Part shown: piece after piece, positions 57,101-64,000 of the stretch
Numbering within the stretch: the first letter of the stretch is position 1
How the letters are laid out: each line of letters begins with the position of its first letter
From: Mytilus edulis
Lineage: Eukaryota; Mollusca; Bivalvia; Mytilida; Mytilidae
Direction of reading: 5' to 3'
DNA: 64,000 bases
Assembly: GCF_963676685.1 (NCBI RefSeq)
Contig: NC_092345.1
Span: forward strand, 81,843,592-81,907,591
Made by a program: the position numbers and the translations under genes
Notes under the pieces: model-generated
Seen by the model: only the letters and a program-made list of their open reading frames with translations
What the model was told of the DNA's origin: nothing
Database searches by the model: none

Positions 57101-60100
57101 CATGGTGATGTTTTGTGAAACAAGTAACACAAGTAGTGAGAAATGCATTTTATTTATACTATTTGGCCTCTGGAACCACAATAAGCACGTTTTTACTGGT
57201 ATGAGCAGAAATTCTAAGAAATAGTTGCTGAAAATTACTGACATGTTGACAATGTTCACTGTTTGTATTCGTTTTTTCGTAGAAATTAATAAAAAAAGAA
57301 TAACTCAATGAACCTTCATTTTATAAAGCTCAACACAAACCTGAAAGAAAAAGATCCATAACGGACCGATTTTTGCGGTTTATAGCAACCAAACACAATA
57401 TTTTCATAATTCGAGATTAACACAATTCTAAAGTTTTTTCTATTAAATTTTAGCTGATTTTTTTTCAAAACGATGATAGCTTAATTGCTTTATTCAACCA
57501 CAAAGATCAACCCCAAAATACACAACTGCCATTTTAACGTGTATCGGAAACTCACAGGTTTCATTTAAGACCTTGGTGAAATCTGTTGATAGTCAAATGG
57601 CAAAGAACTTCAGTTTGAATCCAAATTTTACGCAAAAAAGTGCTTAGGACCCGAATTCGGGTCATAGGAACGGTAAAGAGTTAAAAACGTTAAACGCTGG
57701 AGATGTGAATTTTGGCACTGTAGATGTCAATAAAGTGTTGTAGAGCAAAGTCCAGAGGTGTAATGTCCTGCACTGAAAACAGTCCAGTGCTGAAGATATC
57801 AACACGATCGCTTCAGATCTAAAGTTTAATGGTGTAGATATATAAACAGTACAACGGTGGAAATGTGAAGTTTGCCGCTGTCAATGTCAATGCAAGCGCT
57901 GTATATTTAAAGCACAATACTATATATATATATATTGGTGTCACAATATCACAGTAGCATGGGTTCGAATCCCGGCGAGGGAAGAACCAAAAATTTGCGA
58001 AAACAAATTTACAGATCTAACATTGTTGGGTTGATGTTTAGACGAGTTGTATATACATTATGTACACAGCCATGTATATATATCTAGCGCTTAACCCTAA
58101 TACATTTTATATACTAATCTAAAGTGCTGAAAAGGAGAAAGAGACATACTCGCGTTTTAAACTTTTAAAAAAAACTAAGTTTTTCAATTTTATTTGATTT
58201 CGATCCTAATAATTATGAGATGCATTTATGATATTTATCTCATACAAAAAAAGGTTGTGGTTTTGAAGTCAAGTGTTATAAATCTTAAAGTAGCCCTTTT
58301 CACAAAAAATCTTAAGTGTAGAATTAATCTTACGACAAAAATGTTTAGTTGAATTGTTAAGGAATATTTTAGACTTACATGTAAGATGCATGTAACACTT
58401 AAGATTTTTATTGAAAAGAGTTCGTACAGATTCAAAGATTTAAAGTCCAGCGCGGAAGATCTAAAGTCCACATCTTAGCATTTCAGCTCAAGCGCTCTGG
58501 ATGTAACAAATCCAGTGGTCGACTTAATATCTACACAGCGCACGACTTTGTATCTCAATTGTTTGATTTTAAATCTTTAGCAGTAGATGGATTTGAAATC
58601 TGGACTTAAAATTAACGGTTCTGGATTTTTTTTTTATCTCCAGCGCTTGATTTCGAAAACCACTCTCAGTAGGAAGCAATCTCAAAATTATTGGGATTGA
58701 AATTAAATACCATGTTTAAAGTTAATAAGGAAGGGGTATTGTTTGTCTTCATAACCATGGGTTGTCTGTTTACTTTTTATTGATAAATTTTGGAAAAAGT
58801 CTATGTATCTTATGATATGAAAAATGGAACTCCAAATTGATTGGTGCTTTTACATGCTTTGTATCATCATAAAATCGTTTTAAAAAAAGAATTAACAATG
58901 CCATAGCAAGTCGACCAAACCGCGCTATACATTGCAGGATTGAAACACGAAGTTTTAACAATTAAGTTCATTTTATGTTTTCTCCATTAATAAACAAACA
59001 TCCAAAATGTATCTTGTGTTTATATTTGTCAGCTAGTTTGTTAAAAATAATATAGATTTTACGTGTGTGTCAGTGTACAATTCTGTAAATGTAAATGATA
59101 AGAACGTCTCGATTACTACTTACTGTGGAGTCAATTCAATAATTTATAGGAACACGACAGCTGATGATATTAATATAAATATATAAAGAAGTTTATCAGG
59201 TCAATGTATATATTTATAAATATCCCATTGGCTATAAAACATAATCTGAGTTTTTATTTAAAGATATTTGATTTGTAAATTTCTTTTTTCTATATACAAT
59301 TGTACTAAAATCGAGGTTTCTCATGAATACTGTAGCCAAAATCATTACTCTGCTCCCAAGCGACATTACAGAACTGCTCCAAGTGATAATACAGTCGAAA
59401 GTTGTTTACCGACAAGCGACCGTACAGTGAAAAATATTTAGTGACTTCTGTTTTCAAAGATTTAGAACTATTTTCTAGTGTAAACATGATGAAGTTGAAT
59501 ATGATGAAAAAATATATAATAATTCTTATTACACAACTTAAAATTTTGTTAAAAAAACCTTTTAAAGTCAGATTTTCAGCTGAATGATGGCAATCATTTG
59601 CATAATTTGGGTCGGAGCTCTTACTTTTATTCCATTTCCCCCCTGTTTTCTTGCCTCTAGAATATTTTCTGACCCCTGGAATGTTTGAATATTATTGACA
59701 GATGCAATACTTTTTTCATATACATTAAAAGTGAGCCCAGAGATGGTAATTATATAAAACACTTATCTTCTCCATAGCTGAAAATGCTCTCGAATGTCGG
59801 AACCCCGCTTGACAGTCTCCCGAATGACCAAAACATTAAAACACCGTACAGTTCCGTTCCCACACTGTGATTTCTTCTAGTTTCGTTTATGACATCATCG
59901 AATGCGACTTTATTATTGCTTTTTATTTTGAATTAATTGTTAGTGTACTACCGTGATGTATTGTGTTGGTCTTGGTGTTGTCGGTATTTCTTCGACCCAT
60001 GGTTTTGTGTTGACTCCTTAGTATATTCTTCCTCCTTTATAAGAAAACGAGCTTAATATGTAAGTTTTAAAAATTAATGCTACTATACGGAACTGCGAAC

Positions 60101-63100
60101 CACAGATGTAAAGATTAGTAATTAATATTTACATATATATTTCAGAATTGCTGTTCGTATCTGAAAAAGGTCCACTTTTAAAATATGTGTAACGTAACTT
60201 TCCTGTATTTTAGCTCCATTGCAGACCTTGGATGTATCTCTAGAACTGGACAAAAAGCTCACTGTTTCTTGTTACCGTACTAACAAAAAGGGCGATGAAT
60301 TTAAGGTGAGTCGAATGGGAACACGGGTATTCTATGTTTTATTTCATACGCATATTTACTTTTATATATTTGATGTCAATACAAATAGAGAAAGATTAAT
60401 GCACCGTACAGCTTAATTTCTTCAAAATTATTCGAAATGTAGCATTCAAACTCAAAAAAAGCCATATGAATCCTGCAAAAAATCATCAAATAAAAAACAA
60501 TAATTACGTGTAATCCTATTTTCACCCATTTACTGTAACATATATATATCATATATGAATATATTTGCATGAATTGTCTTACGGAGTCAGTGGTGTACAA
60601 AAGGCTGCATGCAACATGACATTACTTGCGATCAAACAAAAGAGTAACGTTACAGCGGTGTTACTATGCAGTAGGCCCATAACTCGCAACAATTGTCCTA
60701 TACCATAATGATGCTTTAGTATGGCCAATTAACTACTGTGTGTAACATATGACAATCTCCATAAGTATTAAAAGCCTCGAGCAAGCTGTCTAATAGTTGT
60801 GGACGAGTTTCAAAAAGTATAACAGACAGATTGACAGACACTATAACTTTTGCTCTCGTCTTGGTTATAATATCTCATAACTTACATTGCAGACTGAGTT
60901 AAATCCATTTTCACACTGGTATCACAATGGAAATCGGATAGCTTCAAAAGACAGACACTATGCAGCAGAATATTCTAGAGATAAAAATGTTGTGACATTA
61001 ACTATTAGCAAGCTTAAATACAAAGATACTGGAGTGTTAGAATGCAAAGACAATTTGTCTGAAGTGTTTCTGCACATAAACTTGAAAGTAAAAGGTATTT
61101 GTATAACTATAATTATTCTCATTTCGCTTTTTTATTAGATTTTAGAAATGTTCGTACATGAGTGTCTCATAAGTCTACATAAGGCTGGATATTTGGTCAT
61201 TTTATTTTGTGTTGTTAATATATATATGTCTGATCAAATATGTGACACTGTAATAAAATAAATCATTATTATTATTATTATTGAACATTTTTGTAGTCAA
61301 TTGACTATCAACACGAATTCTATCATATTACGAATAATATTTACCTTTCTTTTCAAATGGACACCCATGTTAAAAATATATTTATAAAAACATCAAACGC
61401 ATTACAGCATGACAGCTTTTATATGTTTTAGAACCATGTAAAGACTTTAAATGTGATGGTAGATGTGTCGACTGGTCCCGTATTTGTGACAAAAATAAAG
61501 ACTGTCCACGTGGGCAGGACGAAATTTTCTGTGGTAAGTTGTGATTTAAGTGTTAAAACAAATTAAAATGCTTTTTTTCTACGTGCTGACAATTCTGGAA
61601 GAATTATGAAATAGACACACTTGGATGTTTGTCATGTTATAAATCTGAAAATTAAACAGATGCTTTATCTGAGCAATGGTTAAGTATGAGTTCTGAATGA
61701 TAGAAGTTGAATATTTCATCTCTTTTATGGAAGTTTTTTTTTAAGAAGAAAGGCGTGTTTCTTGAAAGACATTCATCTTGCAAAAATGTATATTTTTTAA
61801 CGTTTATTTCAAAGATTATTAATAGTTGATTCATTACAAAGAAGAATATGCATATGTCATTTGCTTTTGCTTGTAGAAGTGTAATAATTTCCGCTGGACA
61901 TTTCGCTTTCGCTAATTAATAGATTCTAAAACTTTTCAGAAGTTTTCTTAAAACATATTTTCTTTAGCGGTTAAAATGAACCATAGAGTTAATTTAAAGA
62001 AAAAAAGCTTATCCTAGAAAACAATTGGCAATTGTAATGACGTATTAATATAGTCTGGGGTTGAAATGTTTTGGTGTTTTTTTTAGAAATCGATGACTTT
62101 CAAATCTCATTAAACAATTGCAGAAGCTTTTGTATGACTAAGACGTAACGTATGAAGCTTGAAAATATAAATTTTTCAATGATTTATTGATAGATGGATT
62201 ATACTTTGTTTAGACATCAATACTTTGTAGAACCTTCAGAAAACTTTATGAAACTCGGAAAGAAACTCTTTTACCAAAAATAGCATCTAAAGACAAGATG
62301 AAAGACGACACATGGTTCTTGGAATCCGTTCGATTATTTTAAAATGTTGTTGTCCGTATAACCACTTCAAGTCTTTGAGTTGAACCAGTTTAAACCTATG
62401 TTCCTCTACTTTTATTTACGTAAACTTTGACACAGCAATACGGGATAAACAAGCACTTGCTTTGATGGTTTTCAAGATTTTGAAATGCTCTGACTGTAGT
62501 TCATCGTTTGAGTTTACACCTAGTTTTCGTTTTTTTACACTTTCTTCTAAATTATTTCGGAGCATTATTTCGGAGCTAGTTGTGTTCATCCTTCCGTCAG
62601 AAAACCATCCATGATTTTTGTGTTGAAAATAAGGCAAAACTGAATGGAATTACGCCTGTATGTAATAGTTATCCCACGAGGACGCGGTTTGCCAGTGTAA
62701 GATCACCCCGATGGCCGGAGTGGGATAACTATTTTACATCCCAGCTGTTTTAGACTAGACGAAAAACCATTTACAATTCATAAAATCTAGTTTAGAACGC
62801 TACACAACCATTATAATATAATTTATATATTACTATATAAATTTACCGACTCGCACCACTTTTGAAAAAGTGTAAAATCAAACTGAACAATCACTGACAA
62901 CTCCGTATAATTAATTTTAAGTTTTATAGTGAATTTGACATTCCCGCCAAAATGTTACAAAACAAAGGAAAGCATACATAACAAAGAAACTCAAACTGGG
63001 GTGATCTGGTAGGGGTGATCCGGATCACCCCTGGCCGGATCACCCCCTGTTAGAACAAAGGAGCTGGGATGTAAATAATTATAAAGCATATACCATTATG

Positions 63101-63863
63101 AAATATGAAAATATATGTTCACCTTTTGTTTGTTTCAAAATGAGCATGTGGGAAATAAAACAATTCAAGGAAATCATTGAACTTTAATGTTTGGACCTTA
63201 AATGGAAACACGTATCCCCAATAGGAAAAGACAATAAAACTGTATTTACGCACAATGATTGTAATTCTTGAACATCACGTTTGGACCAAATAGCCTCTTG
63301 TTTATCAACAGAGTTTTCCGTTTTGAATTCTCCTCGGTGTTTGGTATTTTTGGTATTTTTACTTTTTTACAAGCTTACAGTCAATGGGAAGAAATATCTG
63401 CTACCCAGATTCATAAGTATAACTTCTAGACTACCATTCCTTGCTCCGAGTGTTGTGAACTGTTAAAGCATCAAGGACAACTTTTTTTTTACCAGGCATG
63501 GTTCGATCCCACAGCAGCTCTCACTCGAAGTATGCATAATACTAATACAAAGAGAGGACAGAGGCGGTTCAAAGCTTTTCCGAGTAAGGTCGTCGTATTT
63601 TTATCAAAACTGTAAAAACACTATTGTTGTTGTTCTTGTTTGTTGCTGTTTGGGTTTACCAATATAACTTTGTAGCTACACACGTATTTTTTTTGCTAAT
63701 ATCAAACTTTTATTATTGCAGATTTAATTGCAGACGTGACAGATGGAGCCACGTCAGGACGAGGCACTGTTGTAGTTCTACTGAATAGAATGAAAGGTTG
63801 GGTTTGTTATGATGGATGGGACAAGTCTGGCGCAGATGTTCTCTGTCGCTCTTTAGGATATAG
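45167..63863 (+). CDS. Coiled-coil / Ig / LDLa / SRCR receptor gene, first six exons, runs off right edge
   Basis: Coding exons: 45167-45656, 46503-46544, 60214-60305, 60893-61094, 61432-61533, 63722-63863. Phases agree at every join; exon 1 uses a GC donor (ACAG|GCAAGT), the others GT. Exon 1 gives a hydrophobic signal or anchor (residues 3-21, ending YC), then a long charged coiled-coil-like region (25-140) with several NxS/T sites. Exon 2 is a 14-residue linker. Exons 3-4 make one Ig domain: Cys197 in LTVSC, Trp217 in HWYHNG, Cys259 in DTGVLEC. Exon 5 is an LDLR class A module with six Cys (278-309) and the acidic DCPRGQDE motif. Exon 6 begins an SRCR domain (GRGTVVVLLNRMKGWVCYDG, VLCRSLGY). 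Probably a cell-surface or secreted recognition protein, comparable to class A scavenger receptors; ligand unknown. Two large transposons occupy intron 2. Confidence 0.85.
45990..46150 (-). repeat. Reverse copy of the 'gatgtggtatgattgcc' mussel repeat
   Basis: In reverse complement: 'gacgtggtatgattgccaac' and 'gaaggccatcctacggcctt', a common mussel repeat end with a hairpin. It lies in intron 1 of the receptor gene. Confidence 0.65.
47111..47682 (+). repeat. 5' LTR of the gypsy element
   Basis: 572 bp, starting TGACCCGACAATTG and ending CAACCTGGTCA. An AATAAA lies at 47581-47586. Read by eye it differs from the 3' LTR at one base ('aaaacgcgaattg' here, 'aaaacccgaattg' in the 3' copy). A TGG three bases into a possible primer-binding site starts at 47687, but I could not match a tRNA. 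Confidence 0.95.
47919..52796 (+). CDS. Gag-Pol polyprotein of the gypsy element, 1625 aa, intact
   Basis: One uninterrupted frame. Domains: Gag (about 1-200); two CCHC zinc knuckles at 239-252 and 259-272; aspartic protease with DSGA at 315-318; reverse transcriptase with YMDD at 768-771; RNase H with Asp917 in LYTDAS. The integrase zinc region has H...H...CIQCQ (HDSLLGGHGG to CIQCQRAK), and its catalytic triad is Asp1228 (HMDILG), Asp1288 (LTDKGQ) and Glu1324 (CERNN), a D-35-E spacing between the last two. It is followed by a GPY/F module (WQGPYYITEV) and a C-terminal chromodomain (YQVERIVDAKR, YRIKWLGF, NTWEPEENI). Gag and Pol share one frame, so no frameshift is needed. All catalytic motifs look complete, and with near-identical LTRs the element may be recently active. 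The chromodomain could direct integration to marked chromatin. Confidence 0.97.
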   Translation: MDPTKLLAKFKGDFTENPSRWWKLFENFVSLYYDESKFCNAFPLFLEENAQIWFNGLPEDLTNTRENLKCEFLKKYQISYGQNFQKLSDFIDLKQQETESVAEFINRVNALSEDQDVGQQFKLTKLQYRCKPELVRLMSLGKWPETVEEAEVRLRSVEANSNYLEKCEKKETEDKIMSELKPKIDMMFQQISAVHSNTIKQLTTSPTMVEPLLYSDADRKAQVEQRTRTPRRQRRRNPCHRCGECDHIPSQCRFIRIKCNKCKSIGHKAKMCRSKQKHFSAQPTKFISATGFNNTKASNLIKIRVANHFGMAMVDSGATISAISADFYYANLHKKVTLKKASLLATGASGASLRGIGTIDVPIEIGRLTMQQTFHIFENFAHSIILGLDFLDQQKARLNFDDKTLVLQSGITEVPLTNGDNNDNSICFISLVNDEVIPSRSEVIIPVQTVDKSIKSKTGIIEPNPALVGKHNIVGATCLVQIRNNKTFLQVLNPTNAKVRLSKHTKIGKFSEIIENSISSEITDDTIEINSIDKGTQNKYNEAKYIEIAKSLNFNFSDSDLTTEQKQKLMVMLGTNRDVFAMNLSELGCTDLHPHRIETGDAQPVRQRFYRQSPAVKGEASKHVEEMLKYDIIEPSQSEWASPICLVQKKSPKSASSTNNPPQYRFCVDFRLLNTLTTKKVHPIVQMDDIVDMLGEAKAKFYSTVDMFNGFHQIKLDPETKHKTAFTCHEGVFEFNRLPFGLSNSPHTFQLVMSEALRGINWKSALVYMDDVLVFSRTFEDHLQHLTTLFQKLRETNLKLKPTKCTFAAKEVKFLGHVLSKDGIAVDTTKTDAVKTFPVPQNTTDVRAFLGLANYYRKFVKGFSEIANPLHRQLVKGAKFIWDKSCQQSFEEIKKLLISSPILAFPDFSKDFILYTDASQIAIGYILGQKDHKGREQVIAYGGRSLRGAEKNYCIRDLEYLALVEGVKQYHVYLASRKFRIYTDHEALIHIQKLTKEKITGRLARWAMFLQSYDYEIIYKKGTANGNADALSRRPYDTEIATITTATAESSTQTEASFIELDPYASICEITTSPKEKVVNDQRTDENFKDVIKYILDKELPDKTRQARKTVIESQDYIIDDDVLYHLYYPKGKGHRADRIVKRLAVPLTLRDDILKSYHDSLLGGHGGIERTYHTIRYKYYWPGMYSDIQQYVQTCIQCQRAKPDAHKRPTPLQPLPILDVFRRVHMDILGPFRKSPDGYSHVLLIVDSFSKYVEIFPMKNTGAKDVANIFYNQWICRYSAPDAILTDKGQNFMSNILKEVCNIFEIKKMRTSSYRPQTNSTCERNNKTIAEKLRTYIAANQLDWPDKLSSIAHAMNTSVCTESTRYTPYYMVFSRECRTPIDTVLTAPTNVGPDAKLFIDGLHSSVLLAREIAKENSLEAQQKYKAQHDKNAREATFKIRDKVWMDTKTTPVGYSRKLCNKWQGPYYITEVTGKNTYKLRRCSDDVPIKGPVNANRLKQHHDPQDRPTNNVDVPTEDEMSDDEDEEGNAQDADENVQTDTQPESQVQRNTDDIRTNDDPDLYQVERIVDAKRINKKMHYRIKWLGFSHKDNTWEPEENIPQELRHDYKVRKDQTKRIKARKTKR
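52797..54480 (+). other. Long non-coding 3' region of the gypsy element
   Basis: Starts with a run of C (about 52803-52818) and is AT-rich, with no open frame of credible length and another C run near 53647. A weak purine stretch (agggaccgacgggg, about 54462-54475) just before the 3' LTR could be the polypurine tract. Confidence 0.6.
54481..55052 (+). repeat. 3' LTR of the gypsy element
   Basis: 572 bp, colinear with the 5' LTR. AATAAA at 54951-54956 is probably the transcript's poly(A) signal. Confidence 0.95.
55828..56280. mobile_element. 453-bp foldback MITE with ~180-bp arms and TA flanks
   Basis: Left 'gaatgaaattcaaaacagtg' and right 'cactgttttgaatttcattc' are exact inverted repeats. 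The arms continue through 'tggccattgattgacacatt' and, less perfectly, 'cctttggtgacccca'. TA lies on both sides (55826-55827 and 56281-56282). It is nested in the 4.4-kb element. Confidence 0.85.
57014..57118 (+). CDS. Short C2H2 zinc-finger ORF inside the 4.4-kb element, 34 aa
   Basis: ATGG start context, then FKCIYCQLTTRDFGEIIDH and NIIKH, giving Cys-x2-Cys-x12-His-x4-His, a complete C2H2 spacing, before a TGA. A TATAAAT lies about 55 nt upstream. It may be the truncated N-terminus of a former transposon protein or an exon remnant. I recognise no family and see no continuation downstream. Confidence 0.35.
   Translation: MDGNQIFKCIYCQLTTRDFGEIIDHNIIKHGDVL
57690..57905 (+). repeat. Degenerate short-period array ('ctgtagatgtcaa'-like)
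   Basis: Motifs such as 'ctggagatgtgaa', 'ctgtagatgtcaa', 'ctgaagatatcaa', 'gtgtagatatataa' and 'gtggaaatgtgaa' recur at spacings of roughly 25-40 bases. Similar motifs, partly in reverse sense, occur at 58425-58660. Origin unknown. Confidence 0.5.
57925..58115 (+). repeat. tRNA-derived SINE remnant (box B visible)
   Basis: 'ggttcgaatcccggcgaggg' at about 57961-57980 contains an exact pol III box B (GGTTCGAATCC). It is followed by a body ('cagatctaacattgttgggt') seen in other mussel repeats. Box A is not recognisable and no cloverleaf can be drawn, so it is not a tRNA gene. Confidence 0.6.
58292..58422. mobile_element. ~131-bp MITE, family of 14698-14812
   Basis: Ends 'agcccttttcac' and 'gaaaagagtt', with inner inverted blocks 'atcttaagtgt' and 'acacttaagat'. 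It is more diverged than the copy at 14698-14812 and is nested in the 4.4-kb element. Confidence 0.7.
62650..63085. repeat. Inverted-repeat element with 'ggggtgatcc' palindromes
   Basis: 'acatcccagct' (about 62738-62748) and 'agctgggatgt' (about 63062-63072) are inverted. 'gtgggataacta' and 'tagttatcccac' pair at 62668-62735. 'ggggtgatccggatcacccc' (63011-63030) is a perfect 20-bp palindrome. It lies in intron 5 of the receptor gene. Class unknown. Confidence 0.6.
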
Positions 63864-64000
63864 GTTTGTATATATGCATGGTTGGACCAGTCTTGTATAG
63901 ATTTTCTCCGTCTCTCTTTATGGTATAGGTTTGTATACATGGTAGGACCATTCTGGTATATATGTTCCCCGTCGCTCATTATGATATAGGTTTGTACGGA
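63813..64000 (+). repeat. Tandem copies of the 3' end of receptor exon 6
   Basis: The exon end with its donor (63813-63880) is followed by two diverged ~60-bp copies (63881-63940 and 63941-64000). Each has 'gga.ca.tct', a 'tctctgtcgctc'-like block and 'atataggtttgta'. All three keep the AG|GTTTGT donor sequence; the later copies are not open in the exon's frame. Confidence 0.75.

Larger units (their letters stand above)
55466..59874. mobile_element. 4.4-kb TIR element with CACAGTG ends and 5-bp duplication (Transib/RAG-like class candidate)
   Basis: The element at 55471-59869 (4399 bp) has inverted repeats of about 84 bp with few mismatches. The left end reads CACAGTGTGGGAACGGAACT and the right end is its reverse complement. 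ATTTC flanks it at 55466-55470 and 59870-59874. CAC-ended repeats with 5-bp duplications are characteristic of Transib and RAG-like transposons (CACTA and Chapaev types have shorter duplications). No transposase is visible inside; only a 34-aa zinc-finger frame (57014-57118), nested MITEs and a SINE remnant. So it is non-autonomous or gutted. Confidence 0.75.

Noticed and set aside
57950-57995. tRNA gene
   Set aside because: Box B is present but there is no box A or cloverleaf, and the flanks are a known repeat body; treated as a SINE remnant.
62416-62637. 73-codon minus-strand frame in receptor intron 5
   Set aside because: No similarity I recognise and opposite to the host gene.

Overview
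The window looks like nuclear DNA of a bivalve, most likely a marine mussel (Mytilus or a close relative). It is AT-rich with sparse genes, long introns and GT-AG splice sites. It is packed with dispersed repeats that I recognise from mussel sequences: units with tandem cores and GACG-type tails, the 'gatgtggtatgattgcc' family, and the family carrying 'gacctcattttcatggttca'. The species is an inference from these repeats and was not tested by a search.

Layout. 1-13.9 kb: no intact gene. It holds pieces of one reverse-transcriptase element, a decayed zinc-finger fragment and dispersed repeats. 13.9-21.0 kb, minus strand: a complete eight-exon alpha-aspartyl dipeptidase gene (peptidase S51, 239 aa), whose introns are loaded with MITEs, a foldback element and a 39-bp minisatellite. 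21.0-22.8 kb: intergenic, with a Mutator-type MITE and an ETS-like promoter site. 22.8-24.2 kb, plus strand: a membrane-anchored torsin-like AAA+ ATPase with its coding sequence in one exon. 24.4-33.1 kb: repeats, including a 3.2-kb 31-bp minisatellite and an element with a tandem core that is itself interrupted by another repeat. 33.2-33.5 kb: an uninterrupted UQCC2 gene (complex III assembly). 33.8-45 kb: dispersed repeats, a dead Tc1/mariner element, and next to it a TIR element whose single intact ORF joins the ends of a Ginger/KRBA2-type integrase to a CXC domain but has no catalytic core.

45.2 kb to the right edge, plus strand: the first six exons of a receptor gene with signal/anchor, coiled coil, one Ig domain split over two exons, an LDLR class A domain and an SRCR domain. 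The gene runs off the window. Its roughly 13.7-kb second intron holds a full-length, very young chromodomain gypsy LTR retrotransposon (47111-55052; the two 572-bp LTRs differ at one position) and a 4.4-kb element (55471-59869). The latter's inverted repeats begin CACAGTG and it is flanked by 5-bp target duplications, features of the Transib/RAG-like superfamily. It ends about 345 bp before the first Ig exon.

The genes have no evident shared pathway: peptide turnover (dipeptidase), endoplasmic reticulum or nuclear envelope AAA+ activity (torsin), mitochondrial complex III assembly (UQCC2) and probable cell-surface recognition (SRCR receptor). The clearest theme is dense, nested transposition into introns.
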